From NCBI GenBank assembly GCA_041483455.1, contig JBGPFS010000046.1:1-13702 (forward strand): 13,702 nt of DNA, in the 5' to 3' direction. Source of the stretch: JBGPFS01 sp041483455 (GTDB lineage Bacteria > Chloroflexota > Limnocylindria > Limnocylindrales > CSP1-4). The notes under the pieces are model-generated. The model ran no database searches, was not told the origin of the DNA, and was given only the letters and a program-made list of their open reading frames with translations. Position numbers and translations under genes: made by a program. The number at the start of each line of letters is the position of its first letter. The first letter of the stretch is position 1. This document shows positions 7,449 to 13,702 of the stretch, piece by piece.

Positions 7449-8147
7449 CTACCCCGGTCGCTCCTCCGACGCCCCAAGGGCGTCCAGGACGAGCGCCAGC
7501 GCGGTCGCCACGACCGCCTCGGTCGGTCGGGTCGCATCGACGATCCGGAACCGACCCGGCTCGGCGGCCGCCAGCGCGAGGAACCCGCCCCGGACTCGCT
7601 GGTGGTAGGCCTCGTCGAATGTCTGCTCGAAGCGGGTCAGCTCATCGTCCTGCTTCCGGGCCAGGCCGATCTCGACCGGCACGTCCAGGAGGATCGTGAG
7701 GTCCGGCGCCAGGCCGCCTGTCGCAAGACGGCCGAGCAGGACGAGGTCCTCGAGCGGGACGCCCCCGCCGAACCCCTGGTAGGCGAGCGTGGAGTCGGCG
7801 AACCTGGCGCACACGACGTGCTCGCCGCGCTCGAGGGCGGGCGCGATCACCTCGGCGACGTGTTGGGCCCGGGCCGCGCTGAACAGCAGGGCGTCGGTGC
7901 GAGGTGCGAGTGGCGCCTCGTCCGGACGATGGTCCAGCAGGACCGCCCGGATCCGGTCGCCCACGGCGGTCCCGCCCGGCTCGCGGGTCGACCGGACGGC
8001 GTAGCCGCGGGTCCGCAGTCCGTCAGCGATCCGGCCCGCGACAAGCGTCTTCCCGGCGCCGTCGGGACCCTCGATCGTGATGAACCGGCCGCGGGGCGCA
8101 CTCGCGCGCGCCACCGGGTTCGCCTTCGGCCTGTCGTCGTCGATCAC
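7449..8147 (-). CDS. tmk: Thymidylate kinase
   Basis: Phosphorylates dTMP to dTDP with ATP, an essential step of dTTP supply, cytosolic. 232 residues: P-loop GPDGAGKT (27-34) in RFITIEGPDGAGKT, dTMP-binding REPGGT (55-60), FADSTLAYQGFG (116-127), LDVPVEIGLARK (154-165) and the lid RKQDDELTRFEQ, all standard. The DR(Y/F/H) motif that normally precedes this last segment reads A-R-F (114-116): the Asp is Ala (codon GCC) while the Arg is kept. The GTG at 8147 was chosen because TACACT ends 6 bases before it, with no SD, a leaderless arrangement; it adds about 20 unstructured residues before the kinase core. It is divergent from tldD and convergent with the GGDEF gene. The family call is firm. Confidence 0.95.
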   Translation of the reverse strand: MIDDDRPKANPVARASAPRGRFITIEGPDGAGKTLVAGRIADGLRTRGYAVRSTREPGGTAVGDRIRAVLLDHRPDEAPLAPRTDALLFSAARAQHVAEVIAPALERGEHVVCARFADSTLAYQGFGGGVPLEDLVLLGRLATGGLAPDLTILLDVPVEIGLARKQDDELTRFEQTFDEAYHQRVRGGFLALAAAEPGRFRIVDATRPTEAVVATALALVLDALGASEERPG

Positions 8148-8153
8148 GCTCGG

Positions 8154-8159
8154 AGTGTA
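8154..8159 (-). promoter_or_regulatory. -10 box TACACT for tmk
   Basis: Minus-strand TACACT ends exactly 6 bases before the GTG start of tmk, placing the transcription start at or next to the first codon. This box decided the start choice. Confidence 0.5.
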
Positions 8160-8240
8160 GCGAGCCGGCTCCATCCAGCCCGCCCGGGCCCGAGCACGGG
8201 GACCCGGCCGCCGCCGCCTGACCGGCCGGCCTCCACCTGA

Positions 8241-8246
8241 TACGCT
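8241..8246 (+). promoter_or_regulatory. -10 box TACGCT for tldD-tldE
   Basis: TACGCT ends 9 bases before the tldD ATG at 8256; a transcript would carry at most a few leader nucleotides. No SD precedes the ATG. The 108-bp gap shared with tmk holds both opposed -10 boxes. Confidence 0.4.
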
Positions 8247-8255
8247 GGCGCCTCC

Positions 8256-9704
8256 ATGCGAGTGTTGACCGATCGAGCCCTGTCGACGGCCGCCGTCCGG
8301 GGCGCCTCGTACGCCGACATCCGGATCGTCCGGCGACTCGACGAATCGATCGCGATCAAGACGGGCCGGGTCGAGGGTGTCGCGAGCGGCGAGTCCGAGG
8401 GCTTCGGCGTTCGCGTCCTCGTCGACGGCGCCTGGGGGTTCGCCTCCTCGCACCGCCTCGAGGCCGCCGAGGTCGACCGGGTCGCCGCGGAGGCGGTCCG
8501 GATCGCCCGGGCGAGCGCGACGGCGCTCCGCCACCGGGTGGCCCTCGACGATCGACCGTCGGCCCACGGGACGTACCAGACGCCGGTCGGCGAGGATCCG
8601 TTCACGATCCCGCTCGAGCGCAAGATCGGCGACCTGCTCGAGGCGGACCGGCTCGCCGCGCGGGTCAAGGGGATCGTCTTCACCGAATCGATCTACGCCG
8701 CCCAGCGCGAGTGGAAGACGTTCGCGGCGAGCGACGGCAGCTACACCGAGCAGACCATCACCCACGTCGGGGCCGGCGTCGAGGCGAACGCGATCGAGGG
8801 CGACGACCACCAGCGCCGGAGCTACCCGGACTCCGGCGGAGGCTGGCAGGCGGCCGGCTATGAGTACGTCCGCTCGCTCGACCTGGCCGGTCGGGCGGCC
8901 GGGTACGCGGAGGAAGCCGTCGCTCTCCTGAGCGCGCCGCAGTGCCCGTCCGGGCGGTTCACGATCGTGCTCGATCCCTCGCAGCTCTACCTCCAGGTCC
9001 ACGAGAGTTGCGGCCATCCGTCCGAGCTGGACCGGGTCTTCGGAAGCGAGGCGTCCTATGCCGGGACCAGCTTCCTCACCACCGACAAGCTCGAGTCGGG
9101 CTTCCGCTACGGCTCGGACCTCATCGACATCGTGGCCGATGCGACCGCGCCCGGCGGGATGGGGACGTTCGGCTGGGACGACGAGGGCGTGGCGGCCCAG
9201 TCCGTCCCGATCGTGAAGGGCGGGATCTTCGTCGGCTACCTCTCGAGCCGCGAGACGGCGCCCCGGATCGGCCGACGCTCGGGTGGGGCGATGCGGGCCG
9301 ATGGCTGGAACCGGATCCCGCTCATCCGGATGACCAATGTCAACCTCCTGCCGCAGCCGGGCATGAGTCTCGACGAGATCGTGGCGGACACGGACGACGG
9401 GCTCTACCTGGCCTCGAACCGGTCCTGGTCGATCGACGATCGGCGGCTCAACTTCCAGTTCGCCACCGAGGTGGCCTACGAGATCAAGGGTGGCCGCAAG
9501 GGCCGGCTGTTCAAGAACCCGACCTACACCGGGATCACCTACGAGTTCTGGCGTTCGTGCGACGCCGTCGGCGACGAGCGGAGCTACGTGATGCTCGGCA
9601 CGCCGAACTGTGGCAAGGGCGAGCCCGGCCAGATCGGCCATGTGGGTCACGCGGTCCCGGGCGCCCGCTTCCGGAACGTCCAGGTGGGGGTCGGCAAATG
9701 GTGA
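8256..9704 (+). CDS. tldD: TldD-family metalloprotease subunit
   Basis: Catalytic zinc subunit of the TldD/TldE heterodimer, a cytosolic protease that trims unfolded or linear peptides; in E. coli it matures microcin B17 and degrades the CcdA antitoxin. 482 residues, the family length. Zinc ligands are visible in HESCGH (His249, His254, with catalytic Glu250) and in GTPNCGKGEPGQ (Cys452), matching HExxxH and the C-terminal Cys of E. coli TldD. Other family blocks: ESEGFGVRVLVDGAWGFAS (46-64) and DDEGVAAQSVPIVKGGIFVGYL (308-329). Start ATG 8256 follows a TACGCT box by 9 bases. The next gene, tldE, overlaps its 3' end by 7 bases, so the pair is translationally coupled. No precursor-peptide gene is visible nearby, so the substrate is unknown. 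Confidence 0.95.
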   Translation: MRVLTDRALSTAAVRGASYADIRIVRRLDESIAIKTGRVEGVASGESEGFGVRVLVDGAWGFASSHRLEAAEVDRVAAEAVRIARASATALRHRVALDDRPSAHGTYQTPVGEDPFTIPLERKIGDLLEADRLAARVKGIVFTESIYAAQREWKTFAASDGSYTEQTITHVGAGVEANAIEGDDHQRRSYPDSGGGWQAAGYEYVRSLDLAGRAAGYAEEAVALLSAPQCPSGRFTIVLDPSQLYLQVHESCGHPSELDRVFGSEASYAGTSFLTTDKLESGFRYGSDLIDIVADATAPGGMGTFGWDDEGVAAQSVPIVKGGIFVGYLSSRETAPRIGRRSGGAMRADGWNRIPLIRMTNVNLLPQPGMSLDEIVADTDDGLYLASNRSWSIDDRRLNFQFATEVAYEIKGGRKGRLFKNPTYTGITYEFWRSCDAVGDERSYVMLGTPNCGKGEPGQIGHVGHAVPGARFRNVQVGVGKW

Positions 9705-11059
9705 CCGGTCGGCGCGACCCGGCGGCCTGGCTGGCCACGGCCCAGGAGGCGGTCCGCCTCGCGCTGGGCGAGGGGGCGACCCAGGCGGAAGCGCTCGTCA
9801 TGGCCGAGGACGCTGCGCTCACCCGCTTCGCGAACAGCGAGATCCACCAGAACGTCGCCGAGACGAACGCCCGCCTGAACCTCCGGTTCGTGGTAGGCAA
9901 GCGGGTCGGCGTCGCATCGACCGGACGGCTCGACGATGACGGGCTACGCGCGGTGGCCGAGATGGCCGGCCGAATCGCCCGGCACGTCGAGGAGAACGAC
10001 GAGTTCAGCTCGCTCCCGGCCGCGGCCGGGCCCGTGCCTGACCTGCCGGCAGCCTATGCGCCCGGCACCGCCGACGCCTCACCGGAGCTCCGGGCCGAGG
10101 GCGCCCGGGCGGTCATCGCGGCGGCCGATGCGGCCGGGGTCGTCGCCTACGGCTCGTTCGCCACCACGACCGAGACGATCTCCGTCGCGAACTCGCTGGG
10201 GATCGCGGCGACCGGCGATCGGACCTGGTCGCAGCTCCTGACCGTCTCGATGGGGCCCGGCGGCGGGACCGGCTACGCGGAGACTGCCGCCGTGGACGCG
10301 ACGACGATCGACGCTGCAGCACTCGGCCGGGAGGCGGCCGAGAAGGCGCGCGCGACGGCGAACCCGGTCTCGGTCGAGCCGGGCGACTGGCCGGTCGTGC
10401 TCGAGGAGTACGCCGTCGTCGACCTCCTCGACATGCTCGGCTACCTGGGCTTCTCGGCCCTGGCGGTCCAGGAGGGCCGCTCGTTCGTGGAGCCCGGCAA
10501 GCGGGTCGGCAGCGAGCTGGTCGACATCTGGGACGACGGTGCGGACCCGGCCGGCCTGCCCATGGCCTTCGACTTCGAGGGCGTGCTGAAGCAGCGCGTT
10601 CCGCTCATCGAGCGCGGGGTCTGCCGGGGCGTGGTCCACGACACCCAGACCGCAGCCCGCGACGGGGTCCGCTCGACCGGCCACGGGCTGCCGGCCCCGA
10701 ATCCCTACGGGCCGTTCCCGCTGAACATGCTGATGGCGCCGGGCGCCTCGTCACGCGAAGAGCTCATCGGTGGGCTGGAGCGGGGCCTCCTCGTCACCCG
10801 GTTCCACTACACGAACCCGGTCCATCCCAAGCTGGCGATCGTCACCGGGATGACCCGCGACGGGACGTTCCTCGTGGAGGGCGGCCGGATCGTGGGGCCG
10901 GTCAAGAACCTGCGCTACACCCAGAGCTATCTCGACGCGCTGGCCGGCGTGGAGGCGATCGGGCGCGACCGGAAGTGTCTGAAGGGCCCCCTGGGCGGGG
11001 TCGTCGTCCCGCCGGTCCGGATCGCCTCCTGGACGTTCACGGGCGGCACGGAGCACTAG
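9698..11059 (+). CDS. tldE: TldE/PmbA-family protease subunit
   Basis: Non-catalytic partner of TldD. 453 residues. It shares the family layout with TldD (N-terminal ALTRFANSEIHQNVAE, then LRFVVGKRVGVASTGR; C-terminal half with GSELVDIWDDG, FDFEGVLKQRVPLIERGVCRGVVHDTQTA and VVVPPVRIASWTFTGG) but has no HExxxH, as expected for TldE. Start ATG 9698 overlaps the tldD stop by 7 bases (frame shifted by two); a G-rich run (GGGGGT) a few bases upstream inside tldD could serve as SD. The last codon's TAG lies in a CTAG shared with the stop of the convergent truncated VOC gene. Function is as part of the TldD/E complex; confidence is high because both halves are complete. Confidence 0.94.
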   Translation: MVTGRRDPAAWLATAQEAVRLALGEGATQAEALVMAEDAALTRFANSEIHQNVAETNARLNLRFVVGKRVGVASTGRLDDDGLRAVAEMAGRIARHVEENDEFSSLPAAAGPVPDLPAAYAPGTADASPELRAEGARAVIAAADAAGVVAYGSFATTTETISVANSLGIAATGDRTWSQLLTVSMGPGGGTGYAETAAVDATTIDAAALGREAAEKARATANPVSVEPGDWPVVLEEYAVVDLLDMLGYLGFSALAVQEGRSFVEPGKRVGSELVDIWDDGADPAGLPMAFDFEGVLKQRVPLIERGVCRGVVHDTQTAARDGVRSTGHGLPAPNPYGPFPLNMLMAPGASSREELIGGLERGLLVTRFHYTNPVHPKLAIVTGMTRDGTFLVEGGRIVGPVKNLRYTQSYLDALAGVEAIGRDRKCLKGPLGGVVVPPVRIASWTFTGGTEH

Positions 11060-11289
11060 GCTCCCCGGCGTGCTCGCGGCGCGTGCGGCGCGGCGCTCGA
11101 AGGGGCGGCGGGAGTCAGCCTTCGGCGACGCAGAACTCCGAGCGCCGCCGACCAGAACCGGACGAGCGGTTCGAGCTCCGCGCAGTCCAGCACGACCGCG
11201 TGCATCGCCAGCGCCGGGAGGGCGGGCGACCGATCGGGCGTCACGTCGGGCGTCGGGTCCGGCGTCGGGTCCGGCGTCCGGTCGGTCAT
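11056..11289 (-). pseudogene. Truncated VOC/glyoxalase-like gene
   Basis: 77 codons. After a Thr/Pro/Asp repeat (TPDPTPDPTPDVTPD, residues 5-19) comes a stretch typical of the first module of VOC-family proteins, MHAVVLDCAELEPLVRFWSAALG (about 29-51). The match stops there and is replaced by 26 Arg/Ala-rich residues, RRRRLTPAAPSSAAPHAPRARRGA, before the stop; no other frame continues the domain. A normal VOC protein needs 110-130 residues, so this is most likely a decayed remnant. Its ATG overlaps the stop of the upstream AAA/R3H gene as ATGA, so it may still be translated. Its stop shares CTAG with tldE. Function as a metal-dependent enzyme is not expected. Confidence 0.6.
11243..11285. repeat. 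12-bp tandem repeat encoding the TPDP tract
   Basis: GTCGGGTCCGGC-type units recur about three times, the last imperfect. They encode the Thr-Pro-Asp-Pro run at the N-terminus of the truncated VOC gene. Boundaries are approximate. Confidence 0.6.
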
Positions 11290-13451
11290 CGCCAGCCGGC
11301 CCGAGCCTGGTCCGGGTAGAGCCGGACCCGCCGGTACGGCTCGCGCCCGCGCGACCGGCTGACGACATTCGCCCGCTCCGCCATCTGGTGCTGGAGTCGG
11401 CGGATGTAGGCGCTCTGGGGCGACAGCTCGACCGGCTCCGAGCGCTCGATGACCAGGCCGATCGCCTCCTCGGTCTCGCGGAGGGCGGCCTCGCGCGGAT
11501 CGACCGCCAGCGCGAAGATCGAGGTGAGGCTCGCCTGCATCTGCATGATCGTGTTCGACTTCAGGACGTAGACCGGCATCCCCCGTTCCTCGGCCTCGCG
11601 GACGGTCGGGGGCTTCGTCCGGTACTCGGAGCGGAGCGTCATCACGACGTCCGCCTCGTCGAGCTCCCGGGCGACGATCACCGGCAGCTGCAGCTCACGG
11701 ACCGCCAGCTCGAGCCGCTTGCGACTGACCCCGAACGGGATGACCCGCAAGGTCGGCAGGATCCCACCGGCCTCGACCAGGAGGGCCTCGCCGTCATCGT
11801 CGATCGCCCGTTCACGGACCACGTCGGCAAGCGCTTCGTCATCGGCGGCGTCGAGCGCGATCCCCGGCTCGTTGACCGGGCCGGTCCCCTCCTCGGCCTT
11901 GAGCGAGGTCAGCGCACGGCCGGCCTGCTCGCGCCACGCCTCCTGTCGCTCGCGCTCTCGAGCGTCGCGGGCCCGGGCGTCCTGACCGGCGGCCGTGCCC
12001 GCGCGCTCCAACGGTCCGCGGTCGGCGATCTCGCCGGCCACGAACGGGCGGTCGCTCCCGAGGGCCGGATCGACGCCGGCCCGGCGACGTCCGTCACCGA
12101 CCGGTGGGACGGCAAAGCGCTCGCCCGGGATGGTGCCGGCCTCGAGATCGCCCGGCAGGCCGGGCCCGCTAGGTCGACCGCGGGAGCCGGACTCCCGCGT
12201 CGTGCCACCCCGCGTCTGGCGCCAGCCGCCGCTCGCTCCCGGCCGGTAGCCGGTCCGGAGCCCCGAGCCCAGCCCGGCGCCGGCGTCGCGGTAGCCCCCG
12301 GTCCGATACTGGCCGTCGCCGCGCCAGCCAGGCTCGACCCGCCACGGATCGCCCGGTCCGACGAGTCCGGCGAAGCGCTCCCGGCCGAGCTGCTCCCGGG
12401 GCGAGGGCCGCGGCCGCGACTGGGAGCGATGGACGCCCTCTTCGTCGCGCCAGCGCAGCTCCGGGGCGATCGGATCGCCGCGCAGGAGCGCGTCGACCGT
12501 CTCGCCGACGTCGCCGTGGACGATCACCCGCTCGCGATCCTGGATCTCGATGATCACGTCGAACGTGGGCGGCTGCTTGCGCTCGAGGACGCTCTTCTGG
12601 GTCCGGCGCCGGCGGGCCTCCTCGTCGCCGAGGGTCACGCTCTGGATCCCGCCGATGAGGTCCGAGAGGGTCGGGTTGAGCATCAGGTTGTCGAGCGTGT
12701 TGCCGTGGGCCGTCCCGATCAGCTGGACGCCCCGCTCGGCGATCGTCCGCGCGGCGGCCGCTTCGAGCTCGGTCCCGATCTCGTCGATGACGATGACCTG
12801 GGGCATGTGGTTCTCGACGGCCTCGATCATCACCTCGTGCTGGAGCGACGGGGTGCGGACCTGCATCCGGCGGGCCTTGCCGATGGCCGGGTGCGGGATG
12901 TCGCCGTCGCCGGCGATCTCGTTGCTCGTGTCGACCACGACCACCCGCTTGCCGAGGTCGTCGGCGGCGACCCGGGCCGCCTCCCGGAGCATCGTCGTCT
13001 TGCCGATCCCCGGGCGTCCCATGATCAGGATCGACTTCCCGCTCTCGACGAAGTCCGCGATGATCTCGATCGTGCCGAAGACGGCCTTGCCGATCCGGCA
13101 GGTCAGCCCGACGACCTTGCCGGCCCGGTTCCGGATCGCGCTGATCCGGTGGAGGGTCCGCTCGATCCCCGCCCGGTTGTCGTCGCCGAACAGGCCGATG
13201 TGCTCGACCACGTAGGCGATGTCGGCCTCGCCGATCTCACGCTCGAGGAGCGCCACCTCCGAGTTCGGGAAGCGGGCCTCGGGACGCCGCCCGAGATCCA
13301 TCACCACCTCGATCAGGTCGGTCTGGTCGGGCAAGGCGTGGACGGCCGCCACGACCTCGGGTGGGAGGGCCGCGAGCAGGAGGTCCAGGTCGTCCATCGC
13401 CTCGCGCTCCGGATGAGGATCGAGTCGCGGATCGGACATGCGACCGCCCAT
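11286..13451 (-). CDS. Ycf45/SpoIIIAA-like AAA ATPase with C-terminal R3H domain
   Basis: 721 residues; predicted single-stranded nucleic acid-binding ATPase, role unknown. AAA core (about 85-330): Walker A GRPGIGKT (145-152), the Ycf45/SpoIIIAA-type TSNEIAGDGDIPHPAIGKARR (175-195), Walker B VIVIDEIG (219-226, Asp223, Glu224), GTAHGNTLDNLMLNP (246-260). Then a disordered Gly/Arg/Pro-rich insert (about 335-510), with GYR, GLRTGYRPG and SGSRGRPSG runs. Conserved block 2 follows (LRVIPFGVSRKRLELAVREL, 568-587; SNTIMQMQASLTSIF, 632-646), then R3H around 665-712 with the R-x3-H signature in IRRLQHQ (Arg684, His688). Ycf45-type proteins are usually shorter, the insert accounting for the excess. The start ATG 13451 shares one base with the previous gene's TGA (TGATG); its own stop overlaps the VOC ATG. 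Not involved in sporulation on this evidence. Confidence 0.85.
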   Translation of the reverse strand: MGGRMSDPRLDPHPEREAMDDLDLLLAALPPEVVAAVHALPDQTDLIEVVMDLGRRPEARFPNSEVALLEREIGEADIAYVVEHIGLFGDDNRAGIERTLHRISAIRNRAGKVVGLTCRIGKAVFGTIEIIADFVESGKSILIMGRPGIGKTTMLREAARVAADDLGKRVVVVDTSNEIAGDGDIPHPAIGKARRMQVRTPSLQHEVMIEAVENHMPQVIVIDEIGTELEAAAARTIAERGVQLIGTAHGNTLDNLMLNPTLSDLIGGIQSVTLGDEEARRRRTQKSVLERKQPPTFDVIIEIQDRERVIVHGDVGETVDALLRGDPIAPELRWRDEEGVHRSQSRPRPSPREQLGRERFAGLVGPGDPWRVEPGWRGDGQYRTGGYRDAGAGLGSGLRTGYRPGASGGWRQTRGGTTRESGSRGRPSGPGLPGDLEAGTIPGERFAVPPVGDGRRRAGVDPALGSDRPFVAGEIADRGPLERAGTAAGQDARARDARERERQEAWREQAGRALTSLKAEEGTGPVNEPGIALDAADDEALADVVRERAIDDDGEALLVEAGGILPTLRVIPFGVSRKRLELAVRELQLPVIVARELDEADVVMTLRSEYRTKPPTVREAEERGMPVYVLKSNTIMQMQASLTSIFALAVDPREAALRETEEAIGLVIERSEPVELSPQSAYIRRLQHQMAERANVVSRSRGREPYRRVRLYPDQARAGWR

Positions 13452-13702
13452 CAGCGGACCGCCGGGACGAGGGCCGGTTCGAGGACGCGCACCAACGTCT
13501 CCTTCATCAGCAGGGTGACCGTGGACTCCACGCCGAAGCCGGCCTCTTCGAGTCGCCGGTCGACCGGGTGTTCATAGGTCCGGACCGGGGAGATCACCCC
13601 GTGGTCCGGTGGGTGGCCGCCGCCGACGCGCGCCGCGATCACACCCAGACCGTACTCCACCAGGGCGGCCACGTCAGCCTCGGGAAGGGCGAGGATCTTG
13701 AG
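13451..13702 (-). CDS. C-terminal end of an unrecognised protein, partial
   Basis: The last 83 codons of a gene entering from the right edge. I do not recognise the family. The visible part begins LKILALPEADVAALVEYGLGVIAARVGGG, has a Pro/His-rich turn (HPPDHGVISPVRTYEHPVD), then RRLEEAGFGVESTVTLLMKETLVRVLEP. It has no motif for a catalytic site and no clear membrane span. Its stop shares one base with the ATG of the AAA/R3H gene, so the two are probably translationally coupled and may act together. The start is outside the window. Composition is that of a real protein, not an antisense shadow: the opposite strand here has no plausible gene. Confidence 0.6.
   Translation of the reverse strand, partial: LKILALPEADVAALVEYGLGVIAARVGGGHPPDHGVISPVRTYEHPVDRRLEEAGFGVESTVTLLMKETLVRVLEPALVPAVR

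Noticed and set aside
8148..8255. Search for a RiPP precursor or antitoxin next to tldD-tldE
   Set aside because: The 108-bp gap contains only the two opposed -10 boxes; no short ORF with a leader/core pattern is present, and both flanks are large genes.
8148..9650. Long minus-strand open frame upstream of and in frame with tmk
   Set aside because: It is antisense to tldD, and its translation is repetitive Arg/Gly/Asp-rich. Tmk homology begins just after GTG 8147, which also has its own -10 box.
11070..13577. 835-codon plus-strand open frame
   Set aside because: It is the antisense shadow of the AAA/R3H gene; high GC keeps the opposite frame open. No domain is recognisable in it.

Overview
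This is a very GC-rich chromosomal stretch (roughly 70% G+C by eye) with tightly packed genes, no tRNA/rRNA, no CRISPR array and no recognisable insertion sequence. The gene set suggests Chloroflexota, perhaps a Limnocylindria/Ellin6529-type lineage: a Firmicutes/Chloroflexota-type cyclic-di-AMP receptor (DarA), a Ycf45-like AAA ATPase with R3H domain, GuaB3 without CBS domains, a group II truncated haemoglobin, class I PPK2 and a TldD/TldE pair. A high-GC actinobacterium is the main alternative; DarA argues against it. The assignment is inference from gene content, not from a marker gene.

Layout, left to right. (1) 1-945 minus: 5' part of guaA (GMP synthase), cut by the window edge, with a TTG start and a long N-terminal extension. 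(2) 1033-1446 plus: small PH-like hypothetical protein. (3) 1514-2098 minus: group II truncated haemoglobin with a low-complexity N-terminus; its leader (2095-2193) holds a short upstream ORF and an 11-bp tandem duplication. (4) 2360-3229 plus: PPK2 polyphosphate kinase. (5) 3354-6204 minus: four co-oriented genes, darA, a DinB-like protein, a Nudix hydrolase and, after a 163-bp gap with its own promoter-like site, guaB3. (6) 6416-7393 plus: GAF-GGDEF diguanylate cyclase-like protein, divergent from darA. (7) 7449-8147 minus: tmk. (8) 8256-11059 plus: tldD and tldE with a 7-nt overlap. (9) 11056-13702 minus: truncated VOC/glyoxalase-like gene, AAA/R3H ATPase, and the C-terminal end of an unrecognised protein, joined by overlapping stop and start codons. 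No gene-free stretch exceeds about 210 bases.

Most functions here handle nucleotides or nucleotide signals: GMP synthesis (guaA), the IMPDH/GMPR family (guaB3), polyphosphate-driven NDP phosphorylation (PPK2), dTMP phosphorylation (tmk), a Nudix hydrolase, c-di-AMP sensing (DarA) and possibly c-di-GMP synthesis (GGDEF). tmk and darA are neighbours in Bacillus; here both lie on the minus strand but are separated by the plus-strand GGDEF gene, so that gene may have been inserted into an older tmk-darA arrangement.

Several genes appear to be leaderless: a TAnnnT -10 hexamer ends only 6-9 bases before the start codon (PH-like gene, tmk, darA, tldD, and the upstream ORF of the globin). Others (guaA, guaB3, PPK2, GGDEF) have a Shine-Dalgarno-like stretch. 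I did not find a clear new multi-gene system. The best candidates for follow-up are the globin leader, the DarA/GGDEF divergent pair, and the AAA/R3H protein with its long Gly/Arg-rich insert.
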